Position numbers and translations under genes: made by a program. Source: Ruminococcus sp. NK3A76 (GTDB lineage: Bacteria > Bacillota > Clostridia > Oscillospirales > Ruminococcaceae). From it: a DNA stretch of 64,000 nucleotides. Below, piece after piece: positions 1-7,466 of the stretch; the first letter of the stretch is position 1; every line of letters begins with the position of its first letter. The notes under the pieces were generated by a model. It saw only the letters and a list, made by a program, of their open reading frames with translations, made no database searches and was not told the DNA's origin. The DNA lies in assembly GCF_000686125.1 (NCBI RefSeq), contig NZ_JMMA01000002.1, positions 1,488,001 through 1,552,000 on the forward strand. The letters are read 5' to 3'.

Positions 1-1
1 A

Positions 2-505
2 TATGCAAAGAGCTCAAAGAGTCTTTACAAGTCGCACATAATGAGAGCTCTTATCAACTACGGCTATGCTACCGAATTCTACGGCTCGATAAACGATGAG
101 CTTTTCAAATACCCGGACGGCAAATGCCTTGTACAGAGAGAATATCCTGATGTAAACTTTGTAGTTGACCTTATACATTCCTCAAAGGGCGTGGCTGTAA
201 TGGCTCACCCATATCATTTCGGCAATATCGAGCTGCTTGAAGAGCTTATCGCTGCCGGGAAAATGGACGGCATTGAGGTAAATCATCACTCGGCAAACGA
301 GGAGCAGAAGGAATATTTAAAGAAGCTCTGCACTGAGAATAACCTTATAATGACAGGCGGCTCGGATTTCCACGGGCTTTACAATGACAGAGTGACATAC
401 ATCGGAAGCAATGTATGTGACGATGAGAATATCGACAAGCTCAAAAAGCTGATAAATTTAAATTCACAGAAAGCTTACAAAACAGTCCCTAAATCAGATG
501 AATAA
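2..505 (+). CDS. PHP-domain phosphoesterase, C-terminal part (5' end outside window)
   Basis: This is the C-terminal part of a PHP (polymerase and histidinol phosphatase) domain protein. The frame is open back to position 2 with no stop, so the visible ATG at 41 is probably internal and the gene starts outside the window. Two metal-binding motifs of the fold are visible: MAHPYH, and the closing GGSDFHG, which carries the last Asp and His ligands. The layout resembles the TrpH/YciV group, which hydrolyses 3',5'-nucleoside bisphosphates or short RNA 5' ends. That substrate is a family inference and was not read from active-site detail. The gene ends about 50 bp before malic enzyme, which has its own extended -10 promoter. 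Confidence 0.8.
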   Translation, partial: YAKSSKSLYKSHIMRALINYGYATEFYGSINDELFKYPDGKCLVQREYPDVNFVVDLIHSSKGVAVMAHPYHFGNIELLEELIAAGKMDGIEVNHHSANEEQKEYLKKLCTENNLIMTGGSDFHGLYNDRVTYIGSNVCDDENIDKLKKLINLNSQKAYKTVPKSDE

Positions 506-507
506 TA

Positions 508-516
508 TGGTATAAT
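508..516 (+). promoter_or_regulatory. Extended -10 promoter candidate for malic enzyme
   Basis: TGG directly followed by TATAAT forms an extended -10 element about 40 bp before the malic enzyme start. No good -35 hexamer lies 17 bp upstream, which is usual for extended -10 promoters. Confidence 0.5.
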
Positions 517-554
517 AGATATTTGTAAGAAATACTGTGAAAGGACGTTTTAAA

Positions 555-1733
555 ATGGACATTATGGAAGCATCGCTCAAAAAGCATGAAGAATGGCAGG
601 GCAAGATCGAGGTCATTTCAAGAACAAGGATAAATGACAAGGAAACTCTTTCTCTTGCATACACTCCCGGTGTTGCAAAGCCCTGTTTAGAGATACAGAA
701 AGACCCCGAGCTCTCTTACACATACACAAGGCGCTCAAACCTTGTAGCTGTTATAACAGACGGCTCGGCTGTACTTGGTCTTGGCAACATCGGCGGCATA
801 GCAGGTATGCCTGTTATGGAAGGCAAATGCGCTCTTTTCAAGGAGTTTGCTGATGTTGACGCTTTCCCGCTCTGCATAAAGAGCAATGACACAGACGAGA
901 TAGTTAGAACTATCGAGCTTATATCTGACAGCTTCGGCGGAATAAACCTTGAAGACATTTCCGCGCCGAGATGCTTTGAGATAGAGCAGAGACTTAAGGA
1001 TAAGCTCGACATACCTGTATTCCATGACGACCAGCACGGAACAGCTGTAGTCGTATCAGCAGCACTTATTAATGCTTGCAAGCTCTCGGGCAGAAAGCTC
1101 GAAGACCTGACGATCGTTATGAGTGGTGCAGGTGCAGCTGGTATAGCTATTGCAAAGATGCTTCTTGCTATGAATGTCAAGGAGATAATCATGTGCGGAA
1201 GCCGTGGCATAATCTGCGAGGGCGAGCCGCAGAAATACTCCACACACGAGGAAATGGCAAAGATAACTAACAGACAGCACAAGAAGGGCACTCTTGCTGA
1301 TGCTTTTAAAGGCGCTGATGTATTTATAGGTGTTTCTATGCCCGGCCTTGTTACAAAGGAAATGGTAGAGAGCATGAACAAGGATCCGTTCATTTTCGCT
1401 ATGGCAAACCCGACACCCGAGATCATGCCTGATGAAGCAAAGGCAGCAGGCGCTTACATCATAGGCACAGGCAGATCGGATTTCCCGAACCAGATAAACA
1501 ACGTTGTTGCATTCCCCGGAATATTCAAGGGCGCACTCAGAGTAAGAGCAACACAGATAAACGAAGCTATGAAGATAGCTGCTGCAAATGCTATCGCAGG
1601 CTGTGTAGCTGACGATGAGCTTGCTCCTGAATACATTCTCCCCAACGCATTTGACAGAAAGATAGCTGATGCTGTAAGCGATGCTGTTGCAAAGGCTGCT
1701 GTTGAATCCGGCGTTGCAAAGTTAAAAGCATAA
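555..1733 (+). CDS. NAD(P)-dependent malic enzyme
   Basis: Malic enzyme oxidatively decarboxylates malate to pyruvate and CO2 in the cytoplasm, reducing NAD or NADP. The protein is 392 residues, the short bacterial form without a phosphotransacetylase domain. Visible signatures are SLAYTPGVA near residue 40, the HDDQHGT metal/substrate region near 155, and the Rossmann glycine cluster GAGAAG near 190. I start at the ATG at 555, because AAGGACG at 541-547 sits 7 nt before it. The in-frame ATG at 537 overlaps that ribosome binding site. The gene is closely followed by the TSCPD gene (12 bp gap), so the two are probably cotranscribed. Cofactor preference cannot be told from the sequence by eye. 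Confidence 0.95.
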   Translation: MDIMEASLKKHEEWQGKIEVISRTRINDKETLSLAYTPGVAKPCLEIQKDPELSYTYTRRSNLVAVITDGSAVLGLGNIGGIAGMPVMEGKCALFKEFADVDAFPLCIKSNDTDEIVRTIELISDSFGGINLEDISAPRCFEIEQRLKDKLDIPVFHDDQHGTAVVVSAALINACKLSGRKLEDLTIVMSGAGAAGIAIAKMLLAMNVKEIIMCGSRGIICEGEPQKYSTHEEMAKITNRQHKKGTLADAFKGADVFIGVSMPGLVTKEMVESMNKDPFIFAMANPTPEIMPDEAKAAGAYIIGTGRSDFPNQINNVVAFPGIFKGALRVRATQINEAMKIAAANAIAGCVADDELAPEYILPNAFDRKIADAVSDAVAKAAVESGVAKLKA

Positions 1734-1745
1734 AGGAGCAGCATA

Positions 1746-2000
1746 ATGACATACAGCTTTATACCGAGCGGTGTATGCTCACGAATGATAAACATAGAGC
1801 TTGACGAAAACGGCGTTATTGAAAAGGTACAGTTTATCGGCGGCTGCAACGGCAACACCAGCGGCATATCTCAGCTTGTAAAGGGTATGCAGGCTGAAGA
1901 TGTGATAAGCAGGCTCAAAGATATAGACTGCAACGGCAAGGGTACATCATGCCCTGCACAGCTGGCTATTGCTTTAGAGCAGGCACTTGAGGAGATATAG
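1746..2000 (+). CDS. TSCPD domain protein (TIGR03905 type)
   Basis: An 84-residue protein made essentially of one TSCPD domain, named for the conserved motif seen here as GTSCPAQL near residue 66. A second cysteine cluster (PSGVCS near residue 10, and GGCNGN) gives a potential metal site. The TSCPD domain also occurs at the end of vitamin B12-dependent ribonucleotide reductases, but the free-standing clostridial form has no assigned function. A clear ribosome binding site (AAAGGAG) precedes the ATG. It lies between malic enzyme and a PHP phosphatase with short gaps, so it is probably in the same transcript. Confidence 0.88.
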   Translation: MTYSFIPSGVCSRMINIELDENGVIEKVQFIGGCNGNTSGISQLVKGMQAEDVISRLKDIDCNGKGTSCPAQLAIALEQALEEI

Positions 2001-2033
2001 CTTCTTCTCAGACATAGAAAGGAGGGGCTGATA

Positions 2034-2753
2034 ATGAAGGTCACAGATATACACAGTCATTGTTTGCCCGGGATAGATGACGGAGCCAAGGACATAGATG
2101 TGTCTTTACAGATACTTGAGACTATGGCCGAGAACGGCATTGAAAGGCTCGTTTGCACTCCGCACTTTTATCCGCATGAGAACACTATAGAAAGATTTAT
2201 CTACAACAGAAACAACGCATACGAAAAGCTGAAGCCGCATCTGACAAACGGAATGCCCAAGCTCTATCTCGGAGCTGAGGTGCTTTATTCAAGCAAGCTG
2301 CTTAGTGACCCGAAAATACATGATCTCTGCCTTGAAGGCACGGATTATCTTTTCCTGGAGATGCCTTACAAAAAGCTCTCGGGCAGATACATTCAGGGTG
2401 TATCTCAGTTAGTTGACAACATGGACGTAAAGATACTTGTTGTTCACATTGAAAGATATCTGAACTTTACTGACTGGGACGATCTGATGAATCTGATGTC
2501 GCTCGATGTACTGGGGCAAATAAATGCAAAATCGCTCACATCTATGAGGTCAAGGAAATATGCGATAAAGCTGTTCAAGGAGAATTATGCGCAGTTTCTT
2601 GGAAGCGATATGCACAACATGAAGCGTGGAGACGTAACTGTTAACAACGCTGAGAAATACTTAGAAAAGAAGGTAGGCAACGGTTTCTACACGCACATTA
2701 TGCACAACTGCGACAAGCTGTTTGCCAATAAGGACATATACGACATACGTTAA
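2034..2753 (+). CDS. CpsB/YwqE-type PHP phosphatase
   Basis: A 239-residue PHP-fold protein of the CpsB/CapC/YwqE group, whose studied members are manganese-dependent protein-tyrosine phosphatases acting on capsule-synthesis kinases. Metal-binding motifs are in the expected order: DIHSHCLPGIDDG near the N-terminus, TPHFYPHE near residue 41, VVHIERY near 142 and GSDMHN near 195. The gene has a strong AAAGGAGGGG ribosome binding site. No tyrosine kinase or polysaccharide gene lies in the window, so the usual context is missing and the substrate is open. A histidinol-phosphatase-like role is the main alternative. Confidence 0.85.
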   Translation: MKVTDIHSHCLPGIDDGAKDIDVSLQILETMAENGIERLVCTPHFYPHENTIERFIYNRNNAYEKLKPHLTNGMPKLYLGAEVLYSSKLLSDPKIHDLCLEGTDYLFLEMPYKKLSGRYIQGVSQLVDNMDVKILVVHIERYLNFTDWDDLMNLMSLDVLGQINAKSLTSMRSRKYAIKLFKENYAQFLGSDMHNMKRGDVTVNNAEKYLEKKVGNGFYTHIMHNCDKLFANKDIYDIR

Positions 2754-2786
2754 AAGAAAATTTACATTAGATATTATGTCGTATAT
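2736..2786 (+). repeat. 12-bp perfect inverted repeat beside the metK promoter
   Basis: The arms at 2736-2747 and 2775-2786 are perfect reverse complements (core ATACGACATA / TATGTCGTAT) separated by 27 bp. The left arm lies in the last codons of the phosphatase gene and the right arm touches the -35 box of the metK promoter. It could be an operator or a long-loop transcript end. No U-tract follows. Confidence 0.5.
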
Positions 2787-2814
2787 TGACAAATAATAAT
2801 CAATGTAGTATAAT
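2786..2814 (+). promoter_or_regulatory. metK promoter, full sigma-A consensus
   Basis: TTGACA at 2786-2791 and TATAAT at 2809-2814 are separated by exactly 17 bp. Transcription would start near 2821, just ahead of the SAM riboswitch. Confidence 0.9.
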
Positions 2815-2840
2815 TTATAATGTTATAAAACATAAGTTTT

Positions 2841-2956
2841 GTAATACCTTATCAAGAGCGGCGGAGGGAACAGGCCCGACGATGCCCGGCAACCTAACAA
2901 TTACTGTTAAGGTGCTAAATCCTGCGGAGATCTCCGGAAGATGAGGAATTATTACG
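2841..2956 (+). promoter_or_regulatory. SAM-I (S-box) riboswitch
   Basis: The conserved S-box core is plain: CTTATCAAGAG, then GGAGGGA, GGCCCGA, GATGCCCGGCAACC, and AAGGTGCTAAATCC. The 3' strand GATGAGGAATTATT pairs back with the 5' strand AATACCTTATC to close P1. SAM binding stabilises P1 and lets the downstream terminator form, shutting off metK when SAM is plentiful. Confidence 0.97.
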
Positions 2957-2964
2957 TTTAATTC

Positions 2965-2991
2965 AGGCGTTCCGGTATGGAGCGCCTTTTT
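2965..2991 (+). terminator. Riboswitch-controlled terminator before metK
   Basis: A 9-bp stem (AGGCGTTCC with GGAGCGCCT, one G-U pair, loop GGTAT) is followed by TTTTT. It sits between the SAM aptamer and the metK ribosome binding site, as expected for the expression platform. Confidence 0.93.
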
Positions 2992-3014
2992 CATGCCTAA
3001 AAGGAGGAAACAAA

Positions 3015-4187
3015 ATGTCAAGATTTTTATTCACATCAGAATCGGTAACAGAGGGACACCCCGATAAAATATGCGACAGAGTATCAGATGCTATACTTGA
3101 TGCTATGCTGGAGCAGGATCCCATGTCAAGAGTTGCCTGCGAGACTATAGCCACAACAGGCGTTATCATGTGCATGGGCGAGATAACAACAAAGGCTATT
3201 GTTGACATTCCCCAGATAGTAAGAGACACAGTTGTAGAGATAGGCTATGACAGAGCAAAATACGGCTTTGACGGAAACACCTGCTCGGTATTCACAACCA
3301 TAGACAAGCAGTCGCCTGACATTGCTATGGGCGTTGACAATGCGCTTGAAGGCAGAGAGGAAAATGCCAACGACACCGGTGCAGGAGACCAGGGCATAAT
3401 GTTTGGTTTTGCGTGCAACGAGACACCCGAGCTGATGCCTATGCCTATAAGCCTTGCTCAGAAGCTCGCTAAGAAGCTGACTGATGTCAGAAAGCAGAAA
3501 GTTCTCCCCTATCTCCGTCCGGACGGCAAGACACAGGTGACTGTTGAATACGTTGACGGAAAGCCCAAGAGAATAGATGCAGTCGTTGTATCTTCACAGC
3601 ATGACAGCGCTGTAACTTTAGAGCAGATAAGAGCCGACATAATCGAAAAGGTAATAAAGACTGTTATCCCGGCTGAGCTGCTTGATGAAAATACAAAGTA
3701 TTTCATCAACCCTACAGGCAGATTTGTTGTAGGCGGCCCTCAGGGCGACAGCGGCCTGACAGGCAGAAAGATAATAGTTGATACATACGGCGGTTATTCA
3801 AGGCACGGCGGCGGCGCATTCTCCGGCAAGGACCCGACAAAGGTAGACCGTTCGGCTGCATATGCTGCAAGACACGTTGCAAAGAACATTGTAGCAGCCG
3901 GTCTTGCTGACAAGTGCGAGGTAGAGCTTGCTTATGCGATAGGCGTTGCCAACCCTGTATCAATAATGATAGACACATTCGGCACAGGCAAGGTAGATGA
4001 TGACAAACTGTCTGAGGCTGTAATGAAGGTATTTGACCTCAGACCTTCGGCAATAATCAAGGCTCTTGATCTGAGAAAGCCGCAGTACAAGGCACTTTCG
4101 GCATACGGCCACATGGGCAGAGAGGATCTTGACGTTGCCTGGGAGAAGACTGACAAGACAGCTGAGCTTCTGGAGGCTGTAAAATGA
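3015..4187 (+). CDS. metK: S-adenosylmethionine synthetase
   Basis: MetK makes S-adenosylmethionine from methionine and ATP, releasing phosphate and pyrophosphate. The 390-residue length is normal. Signatures include [12 protein letters not shown] at the N-terminus, [10 protein letters not shown] near residue 118 (methionine/ATP loop), and [16 protein letters not shown] near 260 (phosphate binding). A strong AAGGAGGAAA ribosome binding site precedes the ATG. Expression is controlled by the SAM-I riboswitch and terminator directly upstream, giving feedback by the product. The next gene overlaps the stop codon by 4 nt (ATGA), so both are under the same control. Confidence 0.98.
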   Translation: MSRFLFTSESVTEGHPDKICDRVSDAILDAMLEQDPMSRVACETIATTGVIMCMGEITTKAIVDIPQIVRDTVVEIGYDRAKYGFDGNTCSVFTTIDKQSPDIAMGVDNALEGREENANDTGAGDQGIMFGFACNETPELMPMPISLAQKLAKKLTDVRKQKVLPYLRPDGKTQVTVEYVDGKPKRIDAVVVSSQHDSAVTLEQIRADIIEKVIKTVIPAELLDENTKYFINPTGRFVVGGPQGDSGLTGRKIIVDTYGGYSRHGGGAFSGKDPTKVDRSAAYAARHVAKNIVAAGLADKCEVELAYAIGVANPVSIMIDTFGTGKVDDDKLSEAVMKVFDLRPSAIIKALDLRKPQYKALSAYGHMGREDLDVAWEKTDKTAELLEAVK

Positions 4188-4618
4188 TGATGTGCCACAA
4201 GATAGGCGGCGGCTGGGTGATAACTCTGCCGGACAGCTTCAAGGCTGAATACGTTGAAAGTGATAAAATGTACCAGCTGACTGATGAACAGAATGGTGTG
4301 ACAGTAAGGCTTGCGCCGATGTCTGCAAGAAAGGAAAACGGCGAGCTCATACCCAAGGAAGGACTTGGAAAAGCATATGCTCACTCGCTTGATTCGCTCG
4401 GCGGAAGGGCTTCGGTAAAGGAAGCTGAGCACGACATAGGCAACGGGTTTCTTTCTATGTCGTTTGAATACACACAGTTTGTAAAGGGCGAGCTTAACTT
4501 CTTCATCAGTTGCGGTATCTACTGCGACGGGGCTATCCTTTCGACAAGCATCAGCGGCACTGTAAGAGAAGACTGCGAAAAGGTACTTGAATACATAAAG
4601 GAAGTAGTCAGGGAATGA
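4184..4618 (+). CDS. Unknown 144-residue protein, translationally coupled to metK
   Basis: I do not recognise this family. The start overlaps the metK stop codon (ATGATG), so it is coupled to metK and should come under the SAM riboswitch. The protein is soluble, with no signal peptide, membrane segment or cysteine motif. It has alternating strands ([48 protein letters not shown]) and a final helix. This suggests a small alpha/beta domain of the kind seen in DcrB/PsbP-like or DUF1795-like proteins, but that is only a shape comparison. Being next to metK need not mean a role in SAM metabolism. Confidence 0.7.
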   Translation: MMMCHKIGGGWVITLPDSFKAEYVESDKMYQLTDEQNGVTVRLAPMSARKENGELIPKEGLGKAYAHSLDSLGGRASVKEAEHDIGNGFLSMSFEYTQFVKGELNFFISCGIYCDGAILSTSISGTVREDCEKVLEYIKEVVRE

Positions 4619-4719
4619 TCTTTGCTTTGATAAAAAGGTAGCATGGATCTTCACACAAGTCAATAGCAAAGCATAACAGATTTTCGTCAGACTACTATGC
4701 AACAAATGAACAGAACATA

Positions 4720-4755
4720 CAAACACCGCTCGGACAAATAGCCGGGTGGTGTTTG
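4720..4755 (+). terminator. Strong hairpin after the metK operon
   Basis: A 14-bp stem (4720-4733 with 4742-4755, two G-U pairs and one T-G pair) with an 8-nt loop, followed by TGCATTATAG. The U-run is poor, so termination may be imperfect, but the position about 100 bp past the last gene fits a transcript end. The rest of 4619-4858 shows no gene. Confidence 0.65.
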
Positions 4756-4858
4756 TGCATTATAGCTAAAATTAATTCACAAGCAAGAATAATATTTTAT
4801 CATAATTTCATTAATTATTAATAGAAATATGTTATAATACTGTAAAGGAGCTGATAAT

Positions 4859-5365
4859 ATGAAAAAAATGAACATACAAATGAGCTTACTTATGGCTACA
4901 ACCATGAGTTTTTTCCTGTCAATGACCGGGCTTTTATCGGCTGGAAAGTTTACAGTACCGGCATTTATAATCAGTTTTATTGAGAGTTTTTTCATAAGCC
5001 TTATCATCGGGTTCTTTATTCCCATGAAAAAAATCGGTGATTCTGCTGTTGAAAAGGCCGGCATTGAGCCGCACAGCTTAAAGGCAAGGCTGCTTGAAAC
5101 TCTGATATCCGATCTGATATACACGCCTGTTATGACATTCTGCATGGTATTCATGGCATACAAACAGGCTTCAAAGGAAGGCACCCCTCCCCCATTCGGG
5201 ATAATGTTTGCAAAGTCTTTAGTTATTAGTCTGGTAGTTGCTTACATAATCATATTTATTGTACAGCCGATATTCATCAAATTCCTGATGAAGAAAAACG
5301 GGATCGGCGGACCGCCGGAAATGGGCGGAAGGCCTCCTATGGGTGGAAGACCGCCTGAGGAATAA
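4859..5365 (+). CDS. Small membrane protein, DUF2798-like, with Gly/Pro-rich tail
   Basis: A 168-residue membrane protein with about four predicted segments: around residues 9-27, 33-54, 84-102 and 119-142. The hydrophobic pattern resembles DUF2798 membrane proteins of unknown function. The last 20 residues are low complexity, with GGPPEMG, GGRPPMG and GGRPPEE repeats, and probably form a flexible cytoplasmic tail. A good AAAGGAG ribosome binding site and an extended -10 box (TGTTATAAT near 4831-4846) precede the ATG. It looks monocistronic, being followed by a bidirectional terminator. Confidence 0.72.
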   Translation: MKKMNIQMSLLMATTMSFFLSMTGLLSAGKFTVPAFIISFIESFFISLIIGFFIPMKKIGDSAVEKAGIEPHSLKARLLETLISDLIYTPVMTFCMVFMAYKQASKEGTPPPFGIMFAKSLVISLVVAYIIIFIVQPIFIKFLMKKNGIGGPPEMGGRPPMGGRPPEE

Positions 5366-5373
5366 GTGTTAAA

Positions 5374-5404
5374 AAGCCCTTAAGCAAGATACGCTTAAGG
5401 GCTT
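5374..5404. terminator. Bidirectional terminator between the membrane gene and ribU
   Basis: A perfect 12-bp stem (AAGCCCTTAAGC with GCTTAAGGGCTT, 7-nt loop). The run of A before it gives a U-tract for the - strand gene ribU, and GAGTTTA gives a weaker one on the + strand. It separates two converging genes. Confidence 0.85.
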
Positions 5405-5419
5405 GAGTTTATATTTGGG

Positions 5420-6061
5420 TTAGTCGTTCTTGGACTTTAATATCGGAGACAACGGCTTATAGATAAGGACAGTCACGAGAGCACAGAGCACGCCCTTGAT
5501 AAAGGTAAAGGAAAGGTTGAAAATGCAGAGTGCTTCAAATGTCGAATCAGTCGAAGGTCTTATAGCCTTATATGCACCGAGGATAGCTTCTTCACCGCCG
5601 TAAGCCTTGAAGTAGATAGGATAAACGATAAAGTAGTTTAGCGGCAGGCTGATAAGAGTGAAGACGATAACGCCCACGATACAGCTGATTACTGCGCCCT
5701 TTTTTGTCTTATTCTTAAGATAGATAAAGCCGGCAGTAAGAGCGAAAGCTGCGCTTGTAACGAAGTCAAAGATATCGCCGATACCCATTGTAGTACCGAA
5801 GCCCTTGATAACAAGGTGAACTACATTCTTGATAAGGCAGACGGTTATACCAGCCACAGGACCCATTGCAAAACCTGCAAGGAGCGAGATAACATTTGAC
5901 AGGTCGAGCTTAATGAAAGAGGGCATAAACGGTACCGGGAAGTCAAAATAGTAGACCACTATTGCCACAGCGCTCATCATAGCTGTGATGACCATTTTCC
6001 TTGTTGAGAAAAGCGTCTTCTTGTTGTTGATTGTATTTTTGTTGTCGATCGTGTTTGTCAT
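5420..6061 (-). CDS. ribU: Riboflavin ECF transporter substrate-binding subunit
   Basis: RibU is the membrane S component that binds riboflavin and works with the shared energy-coupling module (EcfA, EcfA', EcfT), which is not in this window. The 213-residue protein has about six hydrophobic segments. It carries the family pattern FPVPFMPSFIKLDLSN near residues 41-56, where RibU proteins line the flavin site. The N-terminus has an Asn/Lys-rich cytoplasmic tail of about 20 residues. The assignment to riboflavin rather than another vitamin is secured by the FMN riboswitch and terminator in its leader. GGAGG lies 7 nt before the ATG. Confidence 0.93.
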   Translation of the reverse strand: MTNTIDNKNTINNKKTLFSTRKMVITAMMSAVAIVVYYFDFPVPFMPSFIKLDLSNVISLLAGFAMGPVAGITVCLIKNVVHLVIKGFGTTMGIGDIFDFVTSAAFALTAGFIYLKNKTKKGAVISCIVGVIVFTLISLPLNYFIVYPIYFKAYGGEEAILGAYKAIRPSTDSTFEALCIFNLSFTFIKGVLCALVTVLIYKPLSPILKSKND

Positions 6062-6113
6062 AATTGATTCCTCCTGTTGATACCAAGGAGAAACAGCAGG
6101 TGTTTAAAACAAA

Positions 6114-6139
6114 AAGCCCCCGTAAACGCACGGGGGCTT
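6114..6139 (-). terminator. FMN-riboswitch terminator before ribU
   Basis: On the - strand a 9-bp GC-rich stem (AAGCCCCCG with CGGGGGCTT) is followed by a T-rich tract. It lies between the FMN aptamer and the ribU ribosome binding site, so it is the expression platform: FMN binding should favour it. Confidence 0.93.
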
Positions 6140-6160
6140 GGTTGCATAATGCAGCTGTTG

Positions 6161-6268
6161 CTTCTTCCATCCGGACTATACCGTCGGTTTCGGAATTTCA
6201 CCGAATCAGCGCATAAAATGCGGTAGAGGACTATCACCTCCGGTGTGGAATCTCACCACCCCTTGAAA
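6161..6268 (-). promoter_or_regulatory. FMN riboswitch (RFN element)
   Basis: Read on the - strand, the conserved RFN pieces appear in order: GGGGTGGTGAGATTCC, CCGGAGGTGATAGTCC, GGTGAAATTCCGAAACCGAC, and the closing AGTCCGGATGGAAGAAG. Together with the terminator downstream this represses ribU when FMN is abundant. Confidence 0.96.
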
Positions 6269-6297
6269 CAAATATTGATATTAATTAAAAACGAGAA

Positions 6298-6744
6298 TTA
6301 CTCCTCGTCTTCAAGCTCGGAATAATCGAACTCTATCTTCTCTCCGCAGTTAGGGCAGTCAATAGAGCCAAGCTCTACCATGCTCTCGCCCATACGGATA
6401 GAATCGCCGCAGTTAGGGCAGATGCACTCATAGAGAGCATCTTCGTCAAAATCATCGGCAGGATCATAATCGTCATCGTCGATCTCGTCGTAGTCGTCAA
6501 GATCATCGTCATCATAGTCATCGCCGAAATAAACCTCTTCCTCAACATCGCCGAGGTCTTCATCTATCTCGTCTATGATATCGACCATTTCATCGACTTC
6601 GTCTGCAACGTCCTCAATATAAACTGCCATATCCTCAAGGATATCAGCCATGAGCTTAAGTATCTTGCCCTGGTCGGTAGAATCATCTATCTTCAGACCG
6701 TCCATAAGACCCTTAAGATATGCAACTCTCTGTGAAAGCTCCAT
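6298..6744 (-). CDS. Acidic CD1247-type protein with C-terminal zinc ribbon
   Basis: A 148-residue protein in three parts. Residues 1-60 form a helical domain (start MELSQRVAYLKGLMDGL) typical of the clostridial CD1247 N-terminal domain family. Residues 60-105 are extremely acidic, with Asp-rich runs such as DDYDDDDLDDYDE. The C-terminus is a zinc-ribbon-like pair of CPNCG motifs near 113 and 137. It lies 37 bp after efp and probably shares its promoter. The function is unknown, although this neighbour relationship with efp is common in clostridia. The acidic stretch could mimic nucleic acid or contact the ribosome, but that is speculation. Confidence 0.8.
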   Translation of the reverse strand: MELSQRVAYLKGLMDGLKIDDSTDQGKILKLMADILEDMAVYIEDVADEVDEMVDIIDEIDEDLGDVEEEVYFGDDYDDDDLDDYDEIDDDDYDPADDFDEDALYECICPNCGDSIRMGESMVELGSIDCPNCGEKIEFDYSELEDEE

Positions 6745-6781
6745 TTATTACCCCTCCTTACTGAAAGCTGAAAATTGTGGT

Positions 6782-7339
6782 TTATGCACGCTCCATGTAC
6801 TCGCAGGTCCTTGTATCGATCCTGATCTTATCACCTGTATTGATAAAGAGCGGAACCTTGAGCTCAGCACCTGTCTCAACAGTTGCAGGCTTTGTAGCAT
6901 TAGTAGCTGTATCACCCTTGAAGCCGGGGTCTGTATCAGTTACTTCGAGCTCTACGAATGTAGGCGGCTCAACACCGAAAACCTTACCCTTATAGGAAAG
7001 GATCTTACATACCATATTTTCTTTAACGAACTTAAAGTTATCGGAAAGCTCGCTGCCGTTTACGGGAACCATATCGTATGTCTCGGGATCCATGAAATAG
7101 TAAAGATCGCCGTCAGCATAGGAGAACTCCATATCCTTTCTCTCGATGAAAGCAGTCTCGAACTTAGCACTGGGGTTATAAGACTTTTCAATAACAGCGC
7201 CTGTAATAACATTCTTAGTCTTTGTTCTTACAAATGCTGCGCCCTTACCAGGTTTAACGTGCTGAAACTCTACGACCTGCAGAACGTTGCCGTCCTCTTC
7301 AAAAGTTACACCGTTTCTGAAATCACCAGCAGTTATCAT
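6782..7339 (-). CDS. efp: Elongation factor P
   Basis: EF-P binds between the ribosomal P and E sites and rescues ribosomes stalled at polyproline stretches. The 185-residue length is normal. It shows the N-terminal KOW-like domain starting [10 protein letters not shown], the loop [10 protein letters not shown] near residues 30-39 whose tip lysine is modified in many bacteria, and the C-terminal OB domains ending in [22 protein letters not shown] precedes the ATG. A good promoter lies just upstream, so efp and the CD1247-type gene form a separate unit from the peptidase gene before them. Confidence 0.97.
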   Translation of the reverse strand: MITAGDFRNGVTFEEDGNVLQVVEFQHVKPGKGAAFVRTKTKNVITGAVIEKSYNPSAKFETAFIERKDMEFSYADGDLYYFMDPETYDMVPVNGSELSDNFKFVKENMVCKILSYKGKVFGVEPPTFVELEVTDTDPGFKGDTATNATKPATVETGAELKVPLFINTGDKIRIDTRTCEYMERA

Positions 7340-7393
7340 AAATTTACCTCCAAATCAGTTTTACAGACACTATTACACAGTATCTCTATAGAT

Positions 7394-7422
7394 ATTTTAT
7401 CATATTTTCCATTACATTGCAA
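7394..7422 (-). promoter_or_regulatory. efp promoter
   Basis: On the - strand TTGCAA (7417-7422) and TAAAAT (7394-7399) are 17 bp apart, about 55 bp before the efp start. Confidence 0.8.
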
Positions 7423-7466
7423 GAGCTTTTTCTGCATTTTTTGCATTCTACACGAAAACTTTACAA

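Noticed and set aside
3932-4726. A 264-codon open frame on the - strand opposite metK and the next gene
   Set aside because: Covers the 3' end of metK and the terminator hairpin, and has no ribosome binding site or family motif.
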